From: Gigaspora rosea
Lineage: Eukaryota > Glomeromycota > Glomeromycetes > Diversisporales > Gigasporaceae
Direction: 5' to 3'
DNA length: 64,000 nt
Assembly (NCBI GenBank): GCA_003550325.1
Contig: QKWP01000214.1
Coordinates: 23,634-87,633 of the forward strand
Shown one piece after another: positions 45,561-58,000 of the stretch. Both the position numbers and the translations under genes were made by a program. The notes beneath the pieces are model-generated. The model worked only from the letters and a program-made list of their open reading frames with translations. It was not told where the DNA came from and ran no database searches. The stretch's first letter is position 1. Every line of letters starts with the position of its first letter.

Positions 45561-46573
45561 AAAAACCGTGTAAATGTATTTGTTTATTAGCATGGAGAAC
45601 TTTCAATTTCAATAATTTCTAAGAACATTTATATAACTTAGTAATATAAAACTGGAAGTTTTGAATATAAGCAAACTTAAAAAAAAATCAACTATTGAAA
45701 TAATACTTTACTAATAGAACAACTTTCTAGCAAGTATCTCATCAAGAAAATAAAGTTGCATTGCCTTGCTTTGCATGACTAAAGGTAAATTTAAGAAAAG
45801 TTAAAGTTTTATTTACTATATAGTAGCAAATAATAAAAACATATTACACTGCTTAATTCATAGAGTTTAACATTGTTTTTTTTATTTTTTTTTATTCAAA
45901 TAATTAACTTGTTTTATTTATAAATTTTACAGGTGTTTTTTTAAAAGCTATGTATAATTAGAAGATAGTTAATTTAATAAATTTATTTTATATCATATGT
46001 ATAATACTGTAGTATAGTTTTGTTAGTTCTATTAGAGGTTACGTAACTTGTAATTAAAAAATTTTTTTAAATAACATTTATATAGTTGTAAAAGTTGCTG
46101 TTGTTGCTTAAATAAGTAATATGATTATTTTACAATGCAATTTTTTAAGTAATTATAATATATGAACTACACTTGCTATTAAATGAATATCTAAATTGAG
46201 ATCATGTGTCTATGTTATGATAGTTTATAATTGGCTGTGATAAACTGTATATTTCCAAAAAATAATAAAGTTTCCTATACTTTGTTTATTTATTTATTTG
46301 TTTTTCTCTTTGTGTTCTTACTAGCTCATAGTTATAATTTTGGAGATTATCACTAATTATAATAGGTGGCGCCTATTATAATCTGTGATGATAATACTTT
46401 TTAAAATTTGCACAGATTTTTGGCAAAATATCTGCGAAGAACTGCAAAAATCCATATTTGAAGATCTTTGCAATTTTTTAAACAAGATTCTGCACTTATT
46501 TAATAATTTGAAAATTACTACAGATTATTAATGTTTTTCATTTCTTGATATATAATAAAGGAATCTGTTATAT
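45561..46573. other. AT-rich spacer, nothing recognised
   Basis: No supported frame, RNA gene or paired ends. Confidence 0.45.
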
Positions 46574-46824
46574 AGTGCACCATGCACTTAGTGCACACCT
46601 TGGGTAACCCCTGTTATGTTACTAAACAAAAATACTTATCTCGCAATTTTACCTATTGTGTTACTAAGCAAAAATGCTCCTCTTGTAATTTTACTTTAAA
46701 CTCAACTCTAATTCTAATTCTAACCCTAATTTTAACTCTAACTCTAACTTTAAACTTTTATTATACTATTAAAACTACTAGAAATACTAAATTTATAAGA
46801 GTGCACTAAGTGCACCGGTGCACT
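46574..46824. mobile_element. Miniature element with GTGCAC-rich ends
   Basis: 251 bp with inverted ends AGTGCACCATGCACTTAGTG and AGTGCACCGGTGCACTTAGT and a flanking repeat GTTATAT/GTTAGAT (one mismatch). Each end is itself palindromic (GTGCAC). The inside has a tandem pair around TTACTAARCAAAAAT and a TCTAATTCTAACCCTAATTT run; the 75-residue frame there is not called. Confidence 0.6.
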
Positions 46825-47264
46825 GTTAGATTTTTTCTATAATAAAAATTTATATTGTAAGATAATCATATCTAATTCTATAAATTTTTTTTCATATATA
46901 TAAGTTCTTCAAAAGATTGTATTTATTTGTAAAATTTAATATATAAAATATATAATCAATTTATTATTTAACTGTTACTAAAATTTTTTTTTAATAATAA
47001 AAGTTACAACTCGTATAATTTATGAGAATTTGAAAACCATGGTCCTAATTTTATAGATACATAATAAACTTGATTTTTTGTTGAGTAAGTTGAACAAAAA
47101 GTTTGCTAAGTAATATGTTTATTTCATTAAATTATATATTAGATATAATATAAAATTTTTTACAGAATTTAGACAAGATTTTATTAATAAACTTAGCTGT
47201 TTAAATGTAAGTTATGCACAAAAAAAATTTTTTTCTATGGACCATGTATTTTGAAACTCTGTAA

Positions 47265-47705
47265 TTCAATTTGAACAATTTCAGACTATTCAAATTGTCT
47301 CACTAAGACAATTTGAATGACACCTAAATTATCCAAATTGGATTGAGAGTTACAAGATATACAATTCACAGAAATATAGATTTAATCACAAAAAATATCT
47401 TATATTTCTGAATTCTATAACCAATTTGGATGATTTTAGTACTATTAGATTTATCTTAGTGAGACAATTCAAATGATACCAAAATCATCCAAATTGGATC
47501 ACAGGATCATGAGATACACAATTCTATGAAAATATATATGATCACAAAAAATAATAAATATATCTTTTATCTTAGGATATTGTGTCAATTTAGCTAATTT
47601 TGGTACAGTTTTGGTACCATTAGAATCATCTTAGTAAGACAATTCAAATAATGTAAAAATTATCAAATTAGATCATGGGAATATAAGATATTACAAAATA
47701 TTATA
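47265..47705. repeat. Imperfect tandem triplication, about 155-175 bp
   Basis: Three units each contain AAGACAATTCAAAT, ATCCAAATTGGAT and a CACAAAAAATA stretch (landmarks at about 47310, 47464 and 47639). Similar CCAAATTGGATCA motifs occur inside the 593-1326 element, so this may derive from a transposon end. Confidence 0.6.
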
Positions 47706-47870
47706 ATCTATAGAATTAGAATAATCCATGGAATTAGATATGAGCACCTTACTTATCTCCAAAATTTACTATTGTCCCAGTGCTAATCTTATCTGGATCA
47801 TTAATTAATTTCAAAATAATATCTTTAAAACTAATTGAGTTATTGATCTAAATACAAAACTTTTCAATTA

Positions 47871-48886
47871 GGAATGTGGCAACTTAGAGAAGTTGGTAAT
47901 TGGCACCCCAAGTGGCAGATCTAGGGTTCAAATCACACTGGCGACATTTTGGAAAAATAGACCAGTGTTCGGTAACTGCTTCTAATCAATTGGTTGGGTA
48001 TATTACCTGTAGTCTTGGTACACCATTTTGAATAAGAGCTTTCAGGCATAGTTGTATATCATTACATAGACAAATTTAAGAAACCAGAGAAACAGAAACC
48101 CATTTGGCAAGCCCTAAGTAAAGAGGTAGCAAAGATCTTTGACGGTGCTACTAGAACTGGAGTATCATAAACCAGAGCCGGAAAACTAGATAACTGTGAT
48201 CTAAGGGACAAGGTCTACCAACCTGGCTGCCAGAGCCACACTGAGGAAAAGGACCTATGCTATAGAAGTAGGTACCAGGGGAAAAAAACCATACGGTATC
48301 TAATGCCAAGTAGACTGACCCTTTCGGGCTAACTGTATTGGAAGTCTGGGATATATTGGGAAAGGACTAGTAGACAGATAATGGTGAGTACTAGAGTTGG
48401 AGTGAACTTTACAAGGGCAGAAATAGGTAATAGTAGTGGTTGAAGGGTATCTCCCTAACTACAAGTTGTTTGCCTCAGTGAATGCATAAATTACTAAAGT
48501 GTAGATAATGCCTATATAGGACAGAAACTGCTCACCAAGTATTCTATAAGGATAAATTAGTTCTAAAGGGATATTTGTTAATAGCATCCAGAACTGATCT
48601 TAACTGACTTATATAATAGAGGATCTGTACCATAATACAAGTAGGATTGGAAGGAGGAACCTGGACCAAAGGGTTTAAATAGGCAATCCCTAGTTGGGTT
48701 GCAGATATGGTAGCTAGTATAAAACCTTTAGGCAGACTACTTATATTAGACAACCAAAAGTTGTACATGTGGCTAGTTGTATTCACATCCTTGTAACAAA
48801 TGTCGGATTGTCCAAAGAGGCTCCCTTGATTCACAGACTTGTATAAAAGACTTATTACCCAATTTAAGAACTTTGACATAAAAAAA
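47871..48886 (+). mobile_element. tRNA-headed SINE-like retroelement (family A), copy 2
   Basis: 1016 bp, homologous throughout to 38417-39736 without the internal miniature element. Target duplication of 17 bp with one mismatch: ACAAAACTTTTCAATTA (47854-47870) and ACAAAACTTTTTAATTA (48887-48903). A-rich tail after GAACTTTGACAT. The minus-strand frame at 48544-48879 has no counterpart in copy 1 and is not coding. Confidence 0.87.
47884..47934 (+). promoter_or_regulatory. Internal RNA polymerase III promoter (A and B boxes), family A copy 2
   Basis: A box TTAGAGAAGTTGG (47884-47896) and B box GGTTCAAATCA (47924-47934), at the same positions relative to the element start as in copy 1. Confidence 0.72.
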
Positions 48887-49084
48887 ACAAAACTTTTTAA
48901 TTACCTTATATAACTACTTCTTCTTACTTTTAGCAAAAATACTTCTAGAAAAAAAACTTTTTGCAAAAAAAAAAGCTTGCAGAAAAATATCAAGAAAATT
49001 TTTTTGGCAATGGCTAGTAATATATAAACATTTTTTAAAAGAATAAATAGGTCTTCTATATATAAACTTCTACAAAAAAATATA

Positions 49085-50564
49085 TAGTTGTACCTTCTTA
49101 TAGTTATACTCCATATAGTTACACTTCTATTTAAGTACCCAATTTTGTATGACTGACTTAAAACATAGTAAAAAACCTTATTATAGTCACAAATTACTTA
49201 TAATTACTATCACCATAAAATTTAATTTTTTAACATTTTATTAATAATAAACCCTTACTATAGTCACCAATTTCTAACTAAATATGGATTATAAAATCTA
49301 ATTGGCCAATTTTCATATTCATGTAAGTTATATTTAAAATTATTTATTAAAGCTTCTTAAAGGTTCAACAGCAAATAACTTTTGATCCAATGACCCAATT
49401 TGGATAAACAGCTACCAAATATTTGTTTTAATGAGATAATTCTAAGCCCAAAATCTTTAAAATCTGATCACAAGATCTAAGATCATTAAGAATTTGTATA
49501 GTTTATATCAAGAATTGATTAAATTGAACATCTGAATAAAAAAATTCTTAGTAATCTTGGATTTTGTAATTAGACTTGAACAATTTTAGACTCATTATAA
49601 TTGTCTTATTAAAACAAGCACTCTAGTAGTTATTTTATCTAAATTGGACCACTGAATCAAAAGTTATTCACTATTAAACATTTTAAATTTTAATAGTATT
49701 TCAATATATTACAACTACATATTATATTCTACTATAGAGGTAGATCTGCAAATTAGAGATATGAACAAAATGACGAACCACCCAGTGGGAAGTACAATGT
49801 ATGAAATAAAGCTCCTGGCCTAACCAACAGTAGAACACCAACTGCTCTACAAGAAGTTGGAAGTAGTACAAAAATGTATTACGAAATCCAGTTGGGAGTA
49901 GCTGTGTCACATAGGAGGAGTGAGAGCTAGCTTGCTGAGGATAGGGGTGGTTCTTACTTAGGCCAGTTATGCAACACAGCCAGTGCTCACCTACCTTTAG
50001 GAAAAGTATCTGCTAACCAATCCAGATAGCATATCTGCAGTAATATACGATAGATTACTGAGAGTAGTGGGCGAAGCTTAGCTTGTGCCCCTACCAGCGC
50101 ATGGGTAATCTCAGGACACCAAGGTTTAGAAAATAACCGTGAGGTTATGATCGTCTGGGCAAGGCCCTTGCACCTACTTGTAAGTATAGGATCGGCAATA
50201 TGAGAGAAGCAGGGAATATAGTAAATAGCGAAATAACAAAAATAGAGAGTAGTCCAAAAATTTAGGTTATACAGAAAATGGGTATGGAAAGCTCTAGTAG
50301 GTTTAGGTCACAGATAGTCAAGAATGTCTGAGTCTCTTGTACTTAATATTGTATAATATTGTATCACATAATATATACAAACATATACTTAATAATAAAG
50401 TCTTCGAGGCACGACCTCACCTTAAAAAAAAAAACAACTACATATTATATTAAACACTTATTGGTATATTGGCATGTGACTATAACAAAGTAGTTTATTT
50501 ATAGCACCTTTAAACAATTACCATAATAGAGTGTGACCAACTTGGTAACTATAGAGAAGGACTA
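49085..50564. mobile_element. Tc1/mariner-like (pogo-type) element, split by a retroelement
   Basis: Inverse-orientation copy of 593-1326. Ends TAGTTGTACCTTCTTATAG and inverted TAGTCCTTCTCTATAG. Internal landmarks are shared: TATGGATTATAAAATCT, AATTGGCCAATTTTCATATTC and TTTGATCCAATGA. The left flank is TA, the right TG. A 705-bp retroelement plus its duplication (49729-50451) is inserted; without it the element is about 757 bp, close to the 734 bp of the other copy. Confidence 0.8.
49729..50433 (+). mobile_element. Poly-A retroelement (family C) in a DNA transposon
   Basis: 705 bp ending AATAAAGTCTTCGAGGCACG..CACCTT then 11 A, with an 18-bp duplication ACAACTACATATTATATT (49711-49728, 50434-50451). 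Clearly higher GC than its surroundings. No domain is encoded (the 62-residue minus frame at 49722 is not coding) and no A/B boxes are evident. It could be a SINE or a 5'-truncated LINE of another family. Confidence 0.78.
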
Positions 50565-51191
50565 TGTACTTTAAGAGTAGGATGAACATAGATCATTTTT
50601 GATAGTGATCACGTTGTGATTATATGAAATCAGGTGATTGACCAATCGCGATTGTAAACAACATAGATTCAAACAATCAGAATTAATTATTTTTGTATAA
50701 CTAGAGAAAATTGAGCCAATCTGGAAAAACTTACAATGTATAGAAGTATAATTTTTTCAAATACTATATTTATTAAAATTTTACTATTATAAAAAGAGTA
50801 TTTTGTACTATACAGTATATTATAAAATTTTTGGCTAAATTAATAACAACTGTAAAAAGTTATATTTGTAGCACATTTTTATTTTCTATACAAATCCCAT
50901 TTTACCACTAAAATCATAGGATAAATGATTTATATTTACTCTAACTTAAAATAAAATTATGAAAAGAAAATTAAAAATAAAAATTAATACAAAAATTTAA
51001 AAAAACAAAAATTAAAAAAAACAGTAGAACTAAATCAACAACTGGTATAGAACCTGAAATATATATATAAATAGGTCAGGTTAATTATAAAATTACCAAA
51101 AATAGAAGATTTGCAAAAAAAAACTCAAAAATAAGCAACATTACTATAAATAAAAATAATCTGTATAAAAAATACCAAAAATAAACAAAAT
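50565..51191. other. AT-rich spacer
   Basis: No supported frame, RNA gene or paired ends. Confidence 0.45.
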
Positions 51192-51208
51192 AATATCTAA
51201 TCTATCTA

Positions 51209-52296
51209 AAAATTCAGTGAACTCTCCCTGACAATCACTTGTTCTGGATTTTCATACATATGAAAACAAAAAATTTGCTGGAGTTGTATGAAGAAGCGAT
51301 ACAAAATAACAGTTTTTATGCAGGTTAACCAAGGGTTTCTGGTCTATCGCCTTTGGGGACTCCTATATATATTTGGCATGCAAACCAAAAGCGTTAGTAT
51401 ACAAGATAACTGGCAGGAGGTGGCACTCTTGTATACAAAATTTTGGAGAAAGAATTCTTTCGTCAACAAAGTTTTTTGTATAAGGCTTAATGGAGAACAG
51501 CAAATGAATTTTCACTATACTCCTTAGAAAATCTAAAGGACATGAACCGAACTCCACTACTATATTCTCGCTTTTCTTGGGGTTTTTTTAGGAAATATTT
51601 TTGCTGATGTAAAAGTGGGAAATCCAGCTTATCCTCTCCAAAAGATCAGCATTGTTTACAATTCTGAATTGGGAATGAAGTCACGAAAAATCACGTTCTG
51701 CCACGTGTAGGCTGAGGACTGGCTCCGGTTTCAGTTTTGGAGGGTTTTTCTAGAAAATTCTTGCAGGGCTAACTCTATCCCGAAGATAATGATAAATATA
51801 ATACGAACTAAATTTAGAGTAGAGCTAGATTTAAGAGTATTATGTAATTTTTAAATGATAGTTTATCCCTTTTCAATTTTACTTTCTTTTTTTTTGTCTT
51901 CTCTATCTGTTCTCTTTTTTTCTGTTTTGTTTGTTTTGGTTTACGTTTAGGTATTGTAGGCTTTTTCTCCCTTTCTTTATCTCTTTTTTTTTCTTTCGCA
52001 TACTTTGTTTTTTCTTTGTAATATGGATATAAATACTCCTTATCCTAGAGGCTAGGTAGGGTAGATTAGAAAAAGTTAGTAATCTTGATAGGTTAACAAC
52101 TTCCAATCGGTGAACTGGAGATGGAACCTCTAGAAAGTTGGAGGCCCTCTATGGAGATAAATTGTTGTTGCAATAATCGCGGATAGGTACTTCGGTAACT
52201 AGACGATAAAATTGGAGGATTATAGGCAGAAATATCTATAGGTGTAAAATCACCACATCCAATATATAATAAAGGCAGGATTATTAACAAAAAAAA
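51209..52296 (+). mobile_element. SINE-like retroelement, family B, copy 3
   Basis: 1088 bp ending TAATAAAGGCAGGATTATTA then an A-run, with a 17-bp duplication AATATCTAATCTATCTA / AATATCTAACCTATCTA (one mismatch; 51192-51208, 52297-52313). It shares GACAATCACTTGT, GGGACTCCTATATATATT, ACAAGATAACTGGCAG and CCTCTCCAAAAGATCAGCAT with copy 2. The family frame is broken by stops here but is still readable (RLNGEQQ; AYPLQKISIVY). Confidence 0.82.
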
Positions 52297-52856
52297 AATA
52301 TCTAACCTATCTATATATATTTTGGGGTTCTACTAGTGTTCAATACTAGTATATGGTATAACATAAAGATCAATATCAAAAAAATAAACAAAAAAATAAA
52401 CAAAATTTAAAATTGATAAATATTGAACTAGAGTTAATAGTTTGGGTTATACAATAAAGAGAAACACTTTCTGCTGATCCTCATTTCCGGTTTTAGACAA
52501 AAAGGAAGTCTCAAGTAAAAATACAATCGTCAATAAGAAACATAAACCAACCCTATAAGCAAACATTGAACAAACAAGAAATCAACCAAGGTTTATTAGA
52601 AGGAAAATTTAAATCAAGGCCTGTCAAGAGCTATTTTTACAAATTTCCCCTTTTCGGCAAAAGAAAAAATAAACTTTTTGGGGAAACCGCTGCTACCCTT
52701 TTGTGCAGATCCTTCCAAGTTACACAAGTTATATTAAGACAAGTAAACAAACGATCAAACCCCGGATAAACAAATACGTACAAAAATAGCAGTAAACACA
52801 GTAAACAAACAGACACATATTAAAAGGGAAAAACCATACAGATAAGACATGTAACT

Positions 52857-54251
52857 ATGCAACCAATCAAGGAATGTCCAACTGAGAATATTCTAGAACA
52901 CCTACAGTCGGATTACCAATCAAATAAAATGAGACCAGATATAGAAATCAAAAAATTATTCCAGAAAGAAGAGCAAGAGATAATAGGAATTCTGGGTGAA
53001 TACAAAAATAGAACTCTAAAAAAAGACAACGCAATAGCAGAATACTTGGGTATACAACATGTAGAATTAGTCTGCGTTATCAAAGAAACCATCGAAGTAT
53101 ATGACTATATACAATATAAAATTGCACGAGGACAGCAAGCATCGACAAAAGAGATAGAACTACTAGAAATAAACAAGAACCAAAACCAACCAAACAAGGT
53201 AGTCAATCAATAATCAATTGTCAACTGAGAAAGATATACTACTTCAGCTAGAATGCGGTAATCATGACTACGGAATGAGAGAAATTCAAGCAGTTATGAA
53301 TTTAAACAAAAATGCCTAGCGACCATGCAAACGCAAAATTGAAGCAAGAGAGTTACAGAAAGAAATCGTAAGAATAGATGAAACAACACATCTAATTGAA
53401 AGAGAAAGCTCTACAGACATAGTAATATCAGATAAAAAAGAAGTTAAACCCACTATAGCAAACGACACCAATGAAGTCGACGAACTACAAGTATGTCAAC
53501 TCAGGAAGAAAACAAGAGAAGCCACTCAACAAAAATGAATTCTTCAACACACAATAAAGTCAAAAAGGATATAACCGCATCAAGATGGGCACCACAGAAC
53601 AGAGTTAGAGATACGAGCACAAAACAAACTCAAATCGCTCAGAAAATAAATGATACAACAAATACAAACCATAACAAACAAAAACCTATGACAATAATTA
53701 CACTATGGGATTTACCAGAGGATGCACAAGTACAAAAAATCTGAAGATGCCTTTATACGTATGGCAGAACCACAATTCTAGACTACCAAAGGATAAAAAA
53801 TGACAAGGCACCATGTATTGAAATTCAACGTAAAGACCAGCTAAAGCTAGAGGTATTACAAAACTCTTGGGCAATACACTATAAAGCAGGAAAACTGTGC
53901 CAGGTCACACCTGGAAAGTTTAACTTGGACCTACTTCAAGAAAGAAACATATATAAAGCAGTTTTACAAAACATCTCAAGAACAGCGCTCGAATCCAGTC
54001 TACTAAGGCAACTCAAATATTACAAAGCCAAATCAGTATTTATACCTAGCAACAGAAATGGAAACCAAAGAAGCCTAGCATTTATTTATTTTGCTGAAAG
54101 TCAAGATCTCAACAAAGCCACGTCCCAAAATGTATATTACTATAATACAAGGTTATATTGGAAGCTAGATGAATCATTACCAAACACACTTAAAGGAAAA
54201 TCCTTAGCAATAAAAGAACACAAACCAAGTAGGGAAACTCTCCTAAAATAG
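52857..54251 (+). pseudogene. LINE ORF1 (RRM-like), broken
   Basis: Starts MQPIKECPTENILEHLQS. After a helical first part the frame shifts and has stops near 53211-53228; the adjacent frame carries it to about 53515 with a TAG in place of a probable Trp (NA-stop-RPC near 53317). The original frame resumes at 53493. The C-terminal half has an RNP2-like strand (IITLWDLP near 53695), a TGA at 53742, and an RNP1-like strand (RSLAFIYFAES near 54070), the pattern of an RNA-recognition motif. ORF1 proteins of this kind bind element RNA. An upstream frame at 52566-52769 is in the 5' leader and is not assigned. The region 54252-54656 has further out-of-frame coding remnants. Confidence 0.7.
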
Positions 54252-54664
54252 AACCCTCAACCAGTACATGGCAAGGTAATATAAGAAAAAGAAATGGTAG
54301 AAAACATCAGGAGCGACCCACATCTCACCAACAAAGAGGCAGATCTCCCTACAAATTTGACGAGATGAATTACGTTAAAGTGGCTTATACAACGGACAAG
54401 AGAACACAAAGTTCACACATGGACAAACAACTCTCAGTTAATACAAGAAAGGAAATTACTGGAGAAAATCCTAAAAAGATTAAGTAACTTAGAAAGGAAA
54501 CAGGTAGTCCCGGCACAGCGCTCCTAACGGGCACACTAGACCAATCAAAGACCACAAGGGAAAGGAGTTTACAACACAGACAAAACAGGCCAGAGCAACA
54601 AACTAGTGAGGAGCATAGCACTTCTTCTTTCCAAACAAGTGGACAAATACTCGCAAGTTGTGAT

Positions 54665-54916
54665 CAGTGTATAAAATAGCATGATAAAAATCTGGATCTA
54701 CCATTTTTTATATTGCATATACCGGTATTTTAAAATTGGGCCGGTGCAACAAACGGTGCATGATCTGGAATTTTTTGAAGTAACCGGTGCGTGCATCTAT
54801 GTGCCCCCAATGATCTGATGATCATTTTCTACTAATGCAGGTTTTTTTTTGTACCGGTATTTATTTATATAACAGGTGCATGTACCGGTAAATTAAAATT
54901 TCTATTTTAAACACTA
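54665..54916. mobile_element. hAT-like miniature element inside the LINE
   Basis: 252 bp with ends CAGTGTATAAAATAG and inverted TAGTGTTTAAAATAG and an 8-bp duplication GTTGTGAT/GTTGTGAC (one mismatch; 54657-54664, 54917-54924). It contains repeated TACCGGTA and ACCGGTGC motifs. Removing it restores continuous LINE sequence. Confidence 0.8.
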
Positions 54917-55029
54917 GTTGTGACAATGGTGTGGCGAATATCAAAAAAGAAATACTTTTACTGCTCCTAAAATAGGTAATAACAACAAATCAGCAATAGT
55001 TAACACAATCCAAAACAAAGAAAATATAA

Positions 55030-58000
55030 ATTTAAAAATTGGATGCCACGCGTCAAAGCAAACTTTTAAAAGTTAAATCTTCTAGTAAACTGGGTAATAG
55101 AAAAACAATTTAATATAATAGGCCTAGTCGAAACTAACATCACACACAAGGAAGGGTTTTTTCTAACAAAAGAATTAAAAAACTTTACCTGCATATGGGC
55201 TGATACTAATCAAAAAAAGAAAAAAAGCTCAGGTTTAGGGCTATTGATAGACAACAAATGGGAAAAGCACATATGAAAAATAGACAGAACAAGTGAATAC
55301 CTGTTATCAATAAGCCTGCTACTCAAACAGTTAGAAATAATAATAATAGTAGTCTATGTACCCTCTAATGACAAAAGCCAAAGCAGATTAATCATGCAGA
55401 AGATCACTGAAAAATTCATGCAAAGATCATCTAACGCACAAATAATCGTCATGGGTGACCTAAATACAGTAGTTGATTAGGACCTAAACAGGTCCACAGG
55501 CAGTAACCAAACAAAGAAAAAGAAGATTCCGCTGCACAACTGGCTTTTACGACAAAATTTCGTGGACATCTACAGGCTCTTATATCCAAGCCATATTGAG
55601 TTCACATGGTCAAATAGAACTAGCTCATCAAGGATAGACCAAATTTGGATATCAGAAGACCTATTTAAAGGAGTACAGCAGTAGTACAGCAGGCAAAAAT
55701 TTCAAGCTCAGAAATGATTACAAACAGTAACTATGCAATTATTTCGACCTCAATTAATCTGAACCACCTAACGTTTAACAACATTATGGTCAAAACAAGA
55801 GCAAAGGGCATTAAAAGAATGGTTTACCTGTATGAGGAGGCAAGTCCAGAAGATTGGGACAACTATAGATTTCACCTGAAGCAGAAGCTTAAAGCAAGCA
55901 GACAAATTATAAATCTCTTGCAAAACCAAGACCATGAGGAACAAACTGAAGTACACCAGATGGACCAGGTTTGGGACATAATAGTTAATAGTATAAAAGA
56001 GGTGGCAAATACCTGCTTACCAAAAAAAAGACTACAATACTCATCAAACGATAAGCGAGGACAGAAGAAGGATAAAAGTCCAAAACGTACAAAGCCATTG
56101 TTCAGATTAGTAAATGGATAAGGAAAGGAAAAAAGAACCAAAACCAAAAGATTGATACAAATCTGAAAGAAGAAATGATATGTAGTATACGGAAGATCAA
56201 CAAAAAACTGAACATCGAAATTGCAGGTATAGGAGATCACTGGTCAAGCGAGCTTATTCAAGATCTAAAAGGATGGTGGACGATTTTAAGTCAAAAAGAC
56301 AAAGCGGATAAAAATCGTGCCAAGTTAAAAGAAATTCAAGAAAGAATTAATGATAGATGCGAAATGATAGATGGAAAACAGGGCAAAATGCTAGCAAGTC
56401 TCTTGAACAAGCCATTCGACAAAATCAAAATCGATAGACTGGTAAAGGAAAACGGATTGCAAAGGTTCTTAGTACTAGAAACAAATGAAATCCTTACATA
56501 TACCAAAGAGCATTTCATTTCACAGTTCAAAGGGGAAAGTTTGAACCTTGGAAAAATGCCAGACAAATGGAAAAGCAATTACAAGCCCAAAGATCACATA
56601 CAAAAAAACATCCATCATTCAGTTAATGAAGTTATAATGGAAGAAAAGTGGGAACAAGCAGTTTCAACTACGAACAACATGTTAGCTCCTGTGGCATCCG
56701 GGATATCGTATACACTCATCAAAGCAGCAGAACCTTTCCCGCAACAAATATTCAGTGAATTTGCAAATAGGTGTCTCACACATAAACAAATTCCAAAAAA
56801 TGGAAACTGGCAACCATTTATCTATACCTAAAACAGATAGCTGGAACTTTAACCTAAGCAATATCCGTCCAATTGCACTGCTTAAAACTTTTAGAAAGCT
56901 AGTTACTAAAATTATCATGAAAAGGCTGGCCAAAGTTATGGTAGAAAATAGGATTCTAAAAGGGCCCAATTTTGCAGAGTTGCCAGGAAGTTTAATGAAA
57001 GGCTCAATACATATATTAAACGATCTAATTGAGGATGCAAAAGAGAATAATAAGGAGCTCTGGGTCTTGTTTCAAGACATGAAAAAAGCATTTGACTCAG
57101 TCTCCCTACAAATGCTAGAAATGGCCCTAAACCGCATAAAAATCCCAAAAGAAACTACCAACTTTCTACTCCAACTCTTCAATAAAAGACAAGCCAAGGT
57201 GATAACAGAAGTAGGAGAAATGGATGTTTTTGAGGTTGGAAGAGGAATCGACCAGGGTGAAATGATATCTCCTCTGCTATAGAGGATCTTTTACGATCCC
57301 CTGCTAGATTACATCCAAAACTATACTCAACTTGGCTATACATTAGGCGTCAAAATCCCTACAGACATAGTTAGAGGAAGCTACAAGGAAAAGAAATGGA
57401 GACAAGCAGTTCTAACATTCGCAGATGATACAACATAGCTTGCTGATAGCCAAGAACAACTAGAAGAAATCATCAATATTGTGAATACGTTCTATAAATC
57501 AACAATATTCAAGTAAATAGTAAAAAGCCCAAGTTGCTTGTATTCAACAGGCCGCTAAAATCAAAACCAAAACAGATAGATATAGGTAGATCTACAGTTC
57601 AAGAGAAAAAGTCTTCAGTAATAACTCGCTTTCTAGGGGTATGGATCAATAGTAAACTTAAGAAGAAGCATGTTGTTGCCAAAGCTAAAGCAATAATTTT
57701 GTCAACGGCTACCATTCTGAGGTTCAAAAAATTAACAATAAGCCAGATTGTATATATTAACAATGCCTGCATAGTTCCCAAGTTAGTATACATGCTACAA
57801 ACAGCGGGACTAGCGAAGGGAAAACTAGACGAACTCCAATGGCCAATACTAAAATTAGCCAAAACCAAAACAGAATTAGCAACTATAACAGCTAATAGTA
57901 TTCTCTATCACCCCAATATTTGTAACTTCAAAAATCTAGCAGGCGAAATTACAATTAAGCGAATATCAAGCCTACACACAAGACTGAACTCTGCAGAACC

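Noticed and set aside
48544-48879. 111-residue minus-strand gene
   Set aside because: It lies in a SINE-like element and has no counterpart in the other copy.
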